Shown: piece after piece, positions 36,032 through 44,296 of the stretch | Numbering within the stretch: position 1 is the first letter of the stretch | How the letters are laid out: every line of letters starts with the position of its first letter | Origin: Clostridium estertheticum subsp. estertheticum | GTDB taxonomy: Bacteria; Bacillota; Clostridia; Clostridiales; Clostridiaceae | Assembly: GCF_001877035.1 (NCBI RefSeq) | Contig: NZ_CP015756.1 | Coordinates: 673,001-737,000, forward strand | Direction: 5' to 3' | Length of the DNA: 64,000 bases | Position numbers and translations under genes: made by a program | The notes under the pieces: generated by a model | The model's input: only the letters and a program-made list of their open reading frames with translations | What the model was told of the DNA's origin: nothing | Databases searched by the model: none

Positions 36032-36862
36032 ATGAGCTTAAACAAACAAAAGAAAATTGCTATTGTAAATGATTTTACTGGATTTGGACGATGTTCAATA
36101 GCGGTTGCATTGCCTATTATATCAGCAATGAAGATACAATGTTGTCCATTACCTACTGCAATATTATCTGCACATACGGGATTTTCAAGTTTCTTTTTTG
36201 ATGATTATACCCCTCATATGAGGGATTACATGAATAATTGGAAAGAGCTTAATTTACAATTTGATGGAATCTGTACTGGATTTTTAGGTTCAAAAGAACA
36301 AATTGATGTTGTTGTAGAGTTTCTTTGCAATTTTAAAACAAAAGATACTATTGTCATGGTTGATCCTGTAATGGGTGACTATGGTAAGCTTTATTCTACA
36401 TATACACAGGAAATGTGTGATGAAATGAAGAAATTAATTAAATATGCTGATGTAATGACACCTAATCTTACTGAAGCCTGTAGACTTCTTGATATTCCTT
36501 ATCCAGAAAAAATTTTGAATCCTGAGCAACTTGAAAACATTGCAAAAGAGCTTTGCAAAAAAGGCCCAAATAAAATTGTTATCACTGGACTGCAGCATAA
36601 TGGAAGTATACGAAACTTTATATATGAAACAGGAAAACCCTATACCATAATAGAAGTAAAAAAAATTGGTGAAGATCGTTCAGGTACTGGAGATGTATTT
36701 TCTTCTATTGTAGTTGCGAATATTGTAAAGGGAGTAGATATCGTGACTGCGGTAAAAAAAGCCACAGATTTTATTAGTAAAGCCATTAATTATACTGCTA
36801 AAATCGGCACTCCAGTACATGATGGTATTTGCTTTGAAGAATATTTGACTGATCTGCAATAA
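36032..36862 (+). CDS. Pyridoxamine/pyridoxal kinase
   Basis: 276 residues from ATG 36032 (AAAGGTGGTGAG upstream); a longer frame from 36002 overlaps the likely -10 sequence and ribosome binding site. Ribokinase-superfamily vitamin B6 kinase: IVNDFTGFGRCS at the N-terminus, VDPVMGDYGKLY with the conserved Asp, TPNLTEA, and the catalytic RSGTGDVFSS anion hole with its Asp. It phosphorylates pyridoxal or pyridoxamine in the B6 salvage pathway. This clostridial type is PdxY/PdxK-like. A ThiD-like role is less likely. Confidence 0.9.
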   Translation: MSLNKQKKIAIVNDFTGFGRCSIAVALPIISAMKIQCCPLPTAILSAHTGFSSFFFDDYTPHMRDYMNNWKELNLQFDGICTGFLGSKEQIDVVVEFLCNFKTKDTIVMVDPVMGDYGKLYSTYTQEMCDEMKKLIKYADVMTPNLTEACRLLDIPYPEKILNPEQLENIAKELCKKGPNKIVITGLQHNGSIRNFIYETGKPYTIIEVKKIGEDRSGTGDVFSSIVVANIVKGVDIVTAVKKATDFISKAINYTAKIGTPVHDGICFEEYLTDLQ

Positions 36863-36929
36863 TTTAAGTATATTTACTTATTAATATTAATTGAAAATTT
36901 AAATTATAAAGAAAAGAGGATGATAGGAT

Positions 36930-37583
36930 ATGGTTATTTTATATACATATAACAATGGTGTTTATATCAATTTAAAAGATGTTGATACTACGAGTAAAGA
37001 ATTGAGCCACAAAAATATTTATGTTAATTTAACTAACAACTGCCCTTGTTCTTGTACCTTTTGTTTAAGAAACACTAAGGAAATGGCTAAATCAAATAGT
37101 CTATGGTTAGATAAAGAACCTACCGCTCAGCAGGTTATAGAAGAGTTTCAAAAATATGATTTAACTCAGTTCAAAGAAATTATATTTTGTGGATTTGGAG
37201 AACCTTTAACACGTCTTGATGATCTAATAGACGTGGCAAAATACTTAAAAAATAGAAGTAGCAATAATCCAATTCGTATAAACACCAATGGACTCGCAGA
37301 TTTAGTTAATAAAAAAGAAACTGCAACATCTTTCAAAGACTTGATTAATACAGTATCCATAAGCCTTAATGCATCAAATGCGAAAGAATATTTAAGATTA
37401 ACTCGTAGCAAATTTGGTATAGAATCTTATGACGCCATGCTTAAATTTGCGATAAGCTGCAAAAAATATGTTCCAAATGTAATTATGACAGTAGTAGATT
37501 GTATTGGACAAGAAGAAATAGATGCTTGCAAAGCTGTATGTGATGATATTTGCGTACCTTTAAGGGTGCGTCCTTTTGAATAA
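36930..37583 (+). CDS. Radical SAM protein, TatD-linked family
   Basis: 217 residues. The 4Fe-4S/SAM motif is CPCSCTFC (CxxxCxxC, about residues 36-43), followed by FCGFGEPLTR, the SAM-binding GEP loop. It matches the family TIGR04038, named for frequent linkage to TatD nucleases; no tatD gene is visible here. The substrate is not known. AGAGGATGATAGGAT precedes the ATG. It lies 67 bases behind the pyridoxal kinase gene and may be co-transcribed with it. Confidence 0.88.
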   Translation: MVILYTYNNGVYINLKDVDTTSKELSHKNIYVNLTNNCPCSCTFCLRNTKEMAKSNSLWLDKEPTAQQVIEEFQKYDLTQFKEIIFCGFGEPLTRLDDLIDVAKYLKNRSSNNPIRINTNGLADLVNKKETATSFKDLINTVSISLNASNAKEYLRLTRSKFGIESYDAMLKFAISCKKYVPNVIMTVVDCIGQEEIDACKAVCDDICVPLRVRPFE

Positions 37584-37699
37584 ATGATACTGTTATCGAA
37601 AATAGAAAAAATTACTATTTATAATTTTAATATAAATAGTGATTTTTATAAATTAGTTATTAATATCAGGCAATGGAATATTAGGATCTGTTGTGGTTA

Positions 37700-38083
37700 T
37701 TAGGAGTGTTTTGAATTATCTAAAAATTTTAAGGAGTCGGAGATTTTAACTTTAAGAGCCTCCCTCTTTAATGTCTCTTCAATGTGTTTTATATCTTGTA
37801 TCTGCTGTTTATAAATGGATACCTCCTCTAAATTAACTTTATGATTGGTGAATTCAACATGTTCCTCACTAAGAGGTATACGGATAATCTCTGTTGGCAT
37901 ATTTTTGATTTCTGAATCAGCTGAGGCAAGGACTTTTTTCTTTATTACAAGCTCTTCTCGTTTAACTGGTACCGTAAATGTTTTTTCCTCTGTAAAAGTC
38001 TCCCTATAAATATTTACTTCCCCTGTTTGTAACCATTCTTTTGCTATATCGAGCTCTTCTTTTTTTATTTGAAACGTTGCCAT
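37700..38083 (-). CDS. DUF2382 protein (YsnF/AvaK type), shorter paralogue
   Basis: 127 residues, very hydrophilic, with GGAGGGAG upstream. The DUF2382 pattern is clear: KEELDIAKEWLQTGEVNIYRE, VPVKREELVIKK and IRIPLSEEHVEFTNHKVNLEE. These proteins are linked to general stress in bacilli and cyanobacteria, but the molecular function is unknown. It follows the longer DUF2382 gene on the same strand, with a terminator hairpin between them; the two probably arose by duplication. Confidence 0.88.
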   Translation of the reverse strand: MATFQIKKEELDIAKEWLQTGEVNIYRETFTEEKTFTVPVKREELVIKKKVLASADSEIKNMPTEIIRIPLSEEHVEFTNHKVNLEEVSIYKQQIQDIKHIEETLKREALKVKISDSLKFLDNSKHS

Positions 38084-38106
38084 AAATACTCCCTCCAGTT
38101 GTTAAG

Positions 38107-38145
38107 AAAAACACCTCACGAGTCATGAACTTCGGAGGTGTTTTC
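38107..38145 (-). terminator. Terminator between the DUF2382 genes
   Basis: GAAAAACACCTC / GAGGTGTTTTCT stem of 10 bp or more with a 17-base loop. On the minus strand the 3' arm runs into a T tract (GGTGTTTTTC), so it ends the longer DUF2382 gene. Confidence 0.8.
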
Positions 38146-38153
38146 TACTTTAT

Positions 38154-38615
38154 TTATTCGTGATGACCACCGATGTCAACTACATCAGGGTTACCAACTT
38201 TATTTATTTGTGCTTCCTCTCGTTTAAGCGTTTCTTCTATATGCTCTGTATCTTCTATAGCATGTTTGTGAGCTGAAATTTCTCCTGTTACTACTGTATG
38301 TTTATCTACATGAACTTTTTCTTCATTAACAGGAATTTTAATGCTTTGTTCATCAGTGATTGGTGAATCACTTGCTTCATTATTTAAGCTCTTTCTTTCA
38401 ATAACTACTTCTTCGCGTGTTACAGGAACATCAACTGTTTTTTGTTCTTCTATAATTTCCTTACCGAACTCTACTTCACCTTTTTGCACACTGTTTTTGG
38501 CAATATCAAGTTCTTCTTTTCGCAGACTAAGCTTTATAGCATCATCTTTAATTTCTTTAGTTTCTTTTTTGATATCATCGTCGTGTTTTTCAAAAACCCC
38601 TTCAAGTACGCTCAT
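38154..38615 (-). CDS. DUF2382 protein, longer paralogue
   Basis: 153 residues with GGAGGTATATAT before the ATG. Same family as its neighbour: RKEELDIAKNSVQKGEVEFGKE, VPVTREEVVIERKSL, IKIPVNEEKVHVDKHTVVTGE, then HIEETLKREEAQ. It has an extra N-terminal charged stretch (FEKHDDDIKKETKEIKDD). Probably a soluble stress-response protein. The shared HIEETLKRE ending ties the two copies together. Confidence 0.88.
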   Translation of the reverse strand: MSVLEGVFEKHDDDIKKETKEIKDDAIKLSLRKEELDIAKNSVQKGEVEFGKEIIEEQKTVDVPVTREEVVIERKSLNNEASDSPITDEQSIKIPVNEEKVHVDKHTVVTGEISAHKHAIEDTEHIEETLKREEAQINKVGNPDVVDIGGHHE

Positions 38616-38987
38616 ATATATACCTCCATAAATTAATATTTTTATCCTTATTAAATTGCCCTACATGAGATATAATATCCTGTTTGAATATTGGAAATAT
38701 AGGAGAAAGTTATGGAAATGAATTAAAAGAATAATTTAATAAAAGCAAATTTTAAATAAATATTTTTTTCATTATAATATAAACTTAACTTTATGGTGAA
38801 CATATAAGTATTCAAGAGGATTCTATTTTACGTAACAATTATAAATAAAAATCAATTTTGCAAATACTTAAGTTCACTGGTGGAGGTATAATCAGTAATA
38901 AAATACTTGTACATTTATAGACATATATGAACCAAATGGTATAGTAATTAATATTATTGGGTAAAATAGTATTAGAGGTGAGTAAAT
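38616..38987. other. Gap before tnpA containing the IS607 left end
   Basis: About 370 bases. The first 270 should be the original upstream region of the hydrolase gene now at 41461, including its ribosome binding site GGTGGAGG at 38879-38886. From 38887 the DNA belongs to the IS607 element and holds the tnpA promoter region. No other gene is seen. Confidence 0.6.
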
Positions 38988-39614
38988 ATGCATGAATATG
39001 TAAGTATAACAAAAGCTGCTCAAATAATAGGTGTAACACCTAAAACTATGAGAGTATGGGACAATGAAGGTGTGCTTAAAAGTTATAAAACACCAAAAGG
39101 TCATAGAAGGTACTCTTTAGATGAAATTGAGTCATTAGCACTGGGAAGAGTATCTAATGTTGTTAATATAGATAATAAGGTTTATATATATTCAAGGGTT
39201 TCAACAAGAAAACAATGTGAAAGTGGTAATTTAGATAGGCAAACACAAAGATTACAAAAATATTGTTTAGATAAAGATTATGAAGTTGTTGAAATCTATA
39301 ACGAAGTTGCTTCTGGTATTAACGATAAAAGACCCAAGCTAAGTAAAATGCTATCTAACTTGGAGGGCGTAAGTAAAATAATAGTTGAATATCCAGATAG
39401 ATTAGCTAGATTTGGTTTAAATTATCTAATTTTAATGCTAAAAAACATAGGTATTACCGTGGAGTTTGTCGAAGATGCTGAAAGTAAATCTATAAATGAG
39501 GATATGACCAAAGATATTATAAGTATAATAACGTGTTTTTCTACTAAATTATATGGTGCTACAGGTGGAAAAAAAGTTAGAAAAACTTTAGATGAATTAG
39601 CCGTGCTTAAATAA
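38988..39614 (+). CDS. tnpA: IS607-type serine recombinase TnpA
   Basis: 208 residues. The N-terminus is a MerR-like helix-turn-helix (ITKAAQIIGVTPKTMRVWDNEG) that binds element ends, followed by a small serine resolvase domain. The catalytic Ser is in YIYSRVSTRKQ (about residue 70), and the conserved Arg residues include DRLARFG. This arrangement, HTH first and catalytic domain second, is diagnostic of IS607 transposases. AGAGGTGAG precedes the ATG. It looks intact, so the element may still be mobile. Confidence 0.94.
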   Translation: MHEYVSITKAAQIIGVTPKTMRVWDNEGVLKSYKTPKGHRRYSLDEIESLALGRVSNVVNIDNKVYIYSRVSTRKQCESGNLDRQTQRLQKYCLDKDYEVVEIYNEVASGINDKRPKLSKMLSNLEGVSKIIVEYPDRLARFGLNYLILMLKNIGITVEFVEDAESKSINEDMTKDIISIITCFSTKLYGATGGKKVRKTLDELAVLK

Positions 39615-39636
39615 ATAGAAAAGGTGGTGAATGTAA

Positions 39637-41127
39637 TTGAAGGCGACTCTAAGATGTTTACTTTATAATCCAAGTAACGAAGACTTTGACTTAATAAGTG
39701 ACATGATGAATCATTTTTGCAAAGCTAAGCATTTTGCTTATAAGCGTCTTGAAGAAAATAGATTTACAGAAGGTTTTAAAATCCATGAATTGAGTAAAAT
39801 TGTTTCTGAAAACTACGGTTTAAATTCAAGGCAATCTAAAGATGCTGTGGAACAAGCTAGACAAACAATGATTTCCCAGGTACAGCTATTAAATTTAAGA
39901 ATAACTGAATGTGAAGGCAAAGTAGAAAAACTTCTTAAGAAATTTGATAAGGGAGTTAAGTTAGAACAAAGACATGGTCTAATATCTAAATTAGATAAAA
40001 GGCTTAGAAAACTTTGTACTTATTTAACTCACAAAACAAATAATACGTTACCTTCAGTTATATTTGGAGGCAAAGAAAATTTCTACAAACGTTGCAAGGG
40101 TACAATATCTAAGGAAGACTATCAATTACATAGAAATAATCAATTTGTTTCTCGTGGAGATAAAACTAAGAAAGGTAATCCTAATCTTAGAATTGTTATT
40201 AAAGACACAAATGTTTATCTTGAAATAACAACACTTGAATCAACAAAAACGGATTCTCGATTAAAATCTGACGGTAGCTTTACAAAATCAAAAATAACTT
40301 ACAAAAAAATATTAACGCCAATATACATTCCACAAAAATTATCTAAAAAAACTGGCAAGATAAATGGATTTAACTATAAAGATAAACTACTTATGCAAGT
40401 AGTAAATGAAAATCCATATCAAGTTGAACTACTTCTTAGAGATGGAAAGATATATGCACATGTTACTTTTGAACTAGAAAAAACTGAAGTTACTAATACT
40501 TGCCATAATTTGATCATCGGAATTGATACTAATCCAGATGGTTTAGCATTAACTATGATAGATAACAAAGGCAATTATAAATGGCATTATTATTTAAAAA
40601 ATACAGAACTTTTAACCGCAAGTAGTACCCGCAGAGTAAATCTATGGGGGGAACTAGCTAAATCAGTAGTTTGGGCATCAAAAACTTACGGATGTGGCAT
40701 TGCTGTAGAGGATTTAAAGTTTATTAATGATAAGGATGTTCATTCAAAAATTGCAAGAAAAACATCGCAGTTTTGTTATAGATTAATACTAACTATGCTT
40801 GAATCAGCTTGTTATAAAAATGGTGTTGAATTTATTAAAGTTAAACCACAATATACAAGTAAGATTGGTTTATATAAATATTGTCAACAGTATGGAATGG
40901 ATGTTCATAACGGAGCGGCTATGGTTATAGCAAGGCGAAGTTATGGATTTAAAGAAAAAGTTCCGAAGCTATATAAGGGTTTCTTTAAGCCAATACCAAT
41001 TATTAAAGATGGAAAATTAACTTATACTAATACGACTTATTCTAACGAATGGAGTAACTGGTATAATGTTTCTGCGAGATTCAAAATAGATACTTCAAAA
41101 GGATTGTTACCCAGGATTTGTTATTAA
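39637..41127 (+). CDS. tnpB: TnpB RNA-guided nuclease, variant without zinc finger
   Basis: 496 residues, TTG start after AAGGTGG, 22 bases behind tnpA. The RuvC-like catalytic residues are Asp297 (IIGIDTNPDG), Glu358 (AVEDLKF) and Asp422 (MDVHNGAAMV). In most TnpB proteins a CxxC...CxxC zinc finger sits between the last two. Here that stretch reads QYTSKIGLYKYCQQYGM and has no CxxC. TnpB cuts DNA using a guide RNA made from the element's right end, protecting the element from loss. Length and frame show no damage. Confidence 0.93.
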   Translation: MKATLRCLLYNPSNEDFDLISDMMNHFCKAKHFAYKRLEENRFTEGFKIHELSKIVSENYGLNSRQSKDAVEQARQTMISQVQLLNLRITECEGKVEKLLKKFDKGVKLEQRHGLISKLDKRLRKLCTYLTHKTNNTLPSVIFGGKENFYKRCKGTISKEDYQLHRNNQFVSRGDKTKKGNPNLRIVIKDTNVYLEITTLESTKTDSRLKSDGSFTKSKITYKKILTPIYIPQKLSKKTGKINGFNYKDKLLMQVVNENPYQVELLLRDGKIYAHVTFELEKTEVTNTCHNLIIGIDTNPDGLALTMIDNKGNYKWHYYLKNTELLTASSTRRVNLWGELAKSVVWASKTYGCGIAVEDLKFINDKDVHSKIARKTSQFCYRLILTMLESACYKNGVEFIKVKPQYTSKIGLYKYCQQYGMDVHNGAAMVIARRSYGFKEKVPKLYKGFFKPIPIIKDGKLTYTNTTYSNEWSNWYNVSARFKIDTSKGLLPRICY

Positions 41128-41129
41128 GA

Positions 41130-41454
41130 ATCGTAAAGATATAAGAAATATGATACTTGCTTAATACAAGTAATAACTTAAAATAGAATATTGCATAAGT
41201 ACACGTTGAGAAAGGCTTATGCAACTTACTACGCTGGGTTAACTGCCCCAATGCTGCTGAACTTTAGCTTTATGAAAACTAAAGGCACGTTGGCATTGCT
41301 GAGGGTTCTTCGGAATCTAGGAGCTGAGCGAAAAACCTGTGAAAAGCTCGCATCTATTTTCTTACAATTAAACAAAAATTTATTTGAAAGGATAAGGTGC
41401 TTAGATTATAAATAATCTGACATGTTCAGATTTGTTTAGATTTAATTAACCAGG
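41130..41454 (+). ncRNA. Probable omega-RNA (reRNA) at the right end of the IS607 element
   Basis: The 3' region after tnpB is more GC-rich than its surroundings and foldable. Seen pairings include CTTTAG / CTAAAG around 41269-41285, CAATGC / GCATTG enclosing it, a TTCG-capped stem near 41305-41322, and AGATTA TAAA TAATCT at about 41402-41417. TnpB guide RNAs are known to come from this position, with the guide read from DNA just beyond the element. Here that would be the first bases of the hydrolase gene. A 74-codon ORF within it looks spurious. Confidence 0.6.
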
Positions 41455-41460
41455 TATTAA

Positions 41461-42510
41461 ATGAAAAAGAAAAAAATATTGTTGATTTTTCCTGTTGTTG
41501 TCTTAATTGTTGCAACCTACAGTTTTATTTTAATTAAAAATTTTGCTTCAACAAGTTATGGTAAGCTTGATACATTATTTGGCGTAATGTCAAAAATAGA
41601 AGAACAATTTAATCCTATTTCACTTAAAGGAAAATCAATATATGAAATGCGCGGGGCATTACATAAGTCAACAACAATATGGAAATCTAAACCTATACCC
41701 TTTTCCAATATAAAAAATATGGATATAAAGACAGCTTCAAATCAAGTGCCGGTGCGAGTATACACGCCTGATATCAATGAGAATAAATTACCTATCATAA
41801 TTTATTCACATGGTGGCAGTTGGATTAGTGGTAGTATTGATGACTATGACAATGTTTGCAGGAAGATTTCAAGAAATTCAAAGGCTATAGTCGTATCTGT
41901 AAATTATCGTCTTGCGCCAGAAGATCCATTCCCAGCTGGTCTTAATGACGTATATAATGTGCTCCAATGGGTTTATACATATGCTAAAAGCATTAATGGG
42001 GACTCCAGTCGAATATGTGTTGTAGGGGACAGTGCAGGTGCCAACCTTTCTGCTGTAGTTTCACAAATGGCGCGTGATAAAGGTGGAGCCCACATAATCT
42101 CTCAGGTACTAATATATCCATCTACAAATATTTATCAACTAAATACTAAATCTTGGTCGTATTTTGGTATGGATTATAATCTTACAAGGGAAAATTCTGA
42201 AAAATTTATATCACTATACACTCCAAGTTTAGAACAAAGAAAAAGTGGATATGCCTCGCCTTTATTATCTAAAAATTTTAAAGATTTACCTGACACACTT
42301 ATAATCACAGCCGAATTTGATCCATTAAGGGATGAAGGTGAAGCTTACGGTAATAAATTAAAGCAAGCAGGTGTGGATGTGATTTCTACCAGATATAAAG
42401 GTGTTACACATGGCTTTATTTCAATGGATAAGATTACGAATAAAGCAGATGAGGCTTTAATTGAAATTTCAACATATCTAAAAGCGAAATTTAATAGAAA
42501 ACAAATTTAA
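41461..42510 (+). CDS. Alpha/beta hydrolase, hormone-sensitive-lipase family
   Basis: 349 residues. An N-terminal hydrophobic helix (about 5-24) suggests membrane anchoring outside the cell. The oxyanion motif SHGGSWI, the nucleophile GDSAGANLS, the acid EFDPLRDEG and the His in GVTHGF complete a typical esterase/lipase catalytic set. The IS607 element ends only 6 bases before the ATG and has separated the gene from its own ribosome binding site, leaving only CCAGG. Translation, and perhaps transcription, should be weakened. The coding region itself is intact. Confidence 0.9.
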   Translation: MKKKKILLIFPVVVLIVATYSFILIKNFASTSYGKLDTLFGVMSKIEEQFNPISLKGKSIYEMRGALHKSTTIWKSKPIPFSNIKNMDIKTASNQVPVRVYTPDINENKLPIIIYSHGGSWISGSIDDYDNVCRKISRNSKAIVVSVNYRLAPEDPFPAGLNDVYNVLQWVYTYAKSINGDSSRICVVGDSAGANLSAVVSQMARDKGGAHIISQVLIYPSTNIYQLNTKSWSYFGMDYNLTRENSEKFISLYTPSLEQRKSGYASPLLSKNFKDLPDTLIITAEFDPLRDEGEAYGNKLKQAGVDVISTRYKGVTHGFISMDKITNKADEALIEISTYLKAKFNRKQI

Positions 42511-42519
42511 AGTTTTTAA

Positions 42520-42551
42520 AGCCACTAATAATAAAATAAGTATTAGTGGCT
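42520..42551. terminator. Terminator after the hydrolase gene
   Basis: Stem AGCCACTAATA / TATTAGTGGCT, perfect 11 bp with a 10-base loop, then TATATTTAT. It lies between convergent genes. Confidence 0.75.
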
Positions 42552-42636
42552 ATATTTATATTATTATAAATTTTTTTGGTAAGATTCAGCCATTTTAAAT
42601 CCGCTTTAATTAATGTAACCCTTATAGTAGTTAAAT

Positions 42637-43149
42637 TCAATTTTTCTTAAATTCCTTATTATCTAAAATAATAACTCCTGACTTATCTTCCTTTGCTACC
42701 TTCTTTGTCTGATTTACAAGTTTTATTATGTCTTGGTAAGATTGTTTTGCTCCCTTTACAAGCAATGGCACTCCTATAAAATCAATTTTTAGCCACCTAG
42801 AAAAGAATCCACCAAAGGTCATTGGTAATGGAACAGTTGGCGAAGTATTGGAAAATATAATTTTCTCGTTTAGTAGATTTTGTTTATGAAGCATAGAAGC
42901 TAAATTATATAATCCTGGAATTAAAACCTTTGAACGGCCCCTACCTACAATATAGACCTTATTTTCATCCTCATCACTTCCATAATAAAAAAGTTCTCCA
43001 CGATTTCCATATACTAACTTATTAAAGTTAGGTAGTTTCAATATTTCATCCTTAGTCGGTTCGCGGTTTTCATCTAGCATTTTTAAGTGATAAGCCATTG
43101 CTAAAATAGATGAGTGGGTTCCTCCATAACAATTATATATGTATATCAT
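42637..43149 (-). CDS. DUF3189 protein
   Basis: 170 residues with AGGTGATTTAA before the ATG. The opening MIYIYNCYGGTHSSILA is characteristic of the DUF3189 family of Firmicutes, whose function is not known. The body contains VYIVGRGRSKVLIPGLYN and a P-rich hydrophobic patch. The conserved Cys-Tyr-Gly-Gly-Thr-His cluster looks like a possible active or metal site. A PHP-domain phosphatase gene is located about 100 bases upstream on the same strand and could be functionally linked. Confidence 0.85.
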   Translation of the reverse strand: MIYIYNCYGGTHSSILAMAYHLKMLDENREPTKDEILKLPNFNKLVYGNRGELFYYGSDEDENKVYIVGRGRSKVLIPGLYNLASMLHKQNLLNEKIIFSNTSPTVPLPMTFGGFFSRWLKIDFIGVPLLVKGAKQSYQDIIKLVNQTKKVAKEDKSGVIILDNKEFKKN

Positions 43150-43253
43150 TTAAATCACCTGATTTCCTATTTTTTAGTATTTTTATAATAATTGTAGTAT
43201 AAGCAATAAACATTGATATTAAACATTCTTTGAACACGATTTCTATAATTAAC

Positions 43254-44009
43254 CTAATCTTTTAATAATTTCATTGATCTATGTGCACTTCCATCAGCAT
43301 TAACAATATCATCAGCTGTAAGGCCTGCATTAACTGCAATATTATAAGCTTTACCAAAATACCCTATATCCTCAGATTTGTGTGAATCACTTCCCAATGA
43401 AAATTTAACACCCATATTTTTTAAATTTTTTATTGTTTCAATATCCATATTCTTATGACTTCTATTAATTTCCAAAGCAGTATTTCTTTGAGCGGCAATC
43501 TTTCCAATTTCGATAATATCTGGATTAACATGCTCTAAGGGATGATTTAATATTGTAATATCATATTTTTTAATAGCATTAATTGCAGCTTCTGTATAGT
43601 TCCTAAGTAAAAATGGATTTTGTATTGCTCCAGGATGATAACCAGCGCAAATTATGTCCAGGTAATCAATTATTTCATCTTTAATATCTATATCACCTTT
43701 TTTAGTAACAATATTACATTCTACGCCAAGAAGAATCTTAAAGTCATTCTTCTTCAATAATGAACTTTTATTAAGGTCATCAATTAATTTACGTAGTTTT
43801 TCGTATTGATTTAGTTTCATTCCGAAGGTAATATGTTTATAACCATGATCTGTTATGGCAATTTCTTTTAATCCTTTTTTTATTCCAGCTTTAACATTTA
43901 ATTCAATACTTCCTTTTGCATGTTCTCCGAAAATAATATTAAACAAGGGAATATGTCCCTTTGCAATATTAGTATGAGTATGATAGTCTGCAATAATCTT
44001 AAAACTCAT
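43254..44009 (-). CDS. PHP-domain phosphoesterase
   Basis: 251 residues. Metal-binding motifs of the PHP superfamily are all present: DYHTHT (residues 8-13), ITDHGYKH, GVECN, GYHPG, NHPLEH and GSDSHKSEDIG. These bind two or three metal ions that hydrolyse a phosphoester. The arrangement resembles YcdX-type phosphatases and histidinol-phosphatase-like proteins rather than DNA polymerase III PHP. The substrate is unknown. GGAGGGGATAAA precedes the ATG. Confidence 0.88.
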   Translation of the reverse strand: MSFKIIADYHTHTNIAKGHIPLFNIIFGEHAKGSIELNVKAGIKKGLKEIAITDHGYKHITFGMKLNQYEKLRKLIDDLNKSSLLKKNDFKILLGVECNIVTKKGDIDIKDEIIDYLDIICAGYHPGAIQNPFLLRNYTEAAINAIKKYDITILNHPLEHVNPDIIEIGKIAAQRNTALEINRSHKNMDIETIKNLKNMGVKFSLGSDSHKSEDIGYFGKAYNIAVNAGLTADDIVNADGSAHRSMKLLKD

Positions 44010-44219
44010 TTTATCCCCTCCATGGTTTAATATTTTTTAATTAGCTGCTTCGGTATCAAATTGAAAAGCTTCTTAGATTACTAATGGCATGTTTATCATC
44101 CAATTTTATTTTGCCCATATTACTGGATAATACTTGCCTACTCTTCATATATTTTTAAAAAAATGAGCGGTTTGCCTTATACCTCATTTACTAATTTCAA
44201 CCAATTAGCAGTAAAAAGC

Positions 44220-44249
44220 AAAGCCCCAAGGGTATACCTCGGGGCTTCA
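44220..44249 (-). terminator. Terminator after the Met-rich protein gene
   Basis: AAGCCCC / GGGGCTT stem with a partly paired loop. On the minus strand it is followed by TGCTTTTT. Confidence 0.8.
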
Positions 44250-44296
44250 TTAATTATCCTTGAAATCTCATTTCACCATGTTATCAGTCATTTATC

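Larger units (their letters stand above)
38887..41454 (+). mobile_element. IS607-family element (tnpA, tnpB, omega-RNA)
   Basis: Serine-recombinase element of about 2.57 kb. The ends are inferred from the GG dinucleotide rule for IS607. The left junction reads GGTGGAGG|TATAATC and the right junction CCAGG|TATTAAATG. Joining the outer flanks restores GGTGGAGG-TATTAA-ATG, a perfect ribosome binding site and start for the downstream hydrolase gene. Both junctions share GGTAT. There are no terminal inverted repeats or target duplication, as expected. Confidence 0.85.

Noticed and set aside
37584-37699. Possible extra domain of the radical SAM protein beyond its stop
   Set aside because: The frame closes cleanly at 37583 and the following 116 bases have no coding pattern or conserved motif.
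41191-41415. 74-codon ORF after tnpB
   Set aside because: It has no ribosome binding site, and it lies on the structured right end of the IS607 element where the guide RNA is expected. Its codons do not look like those of neighbouring genes.
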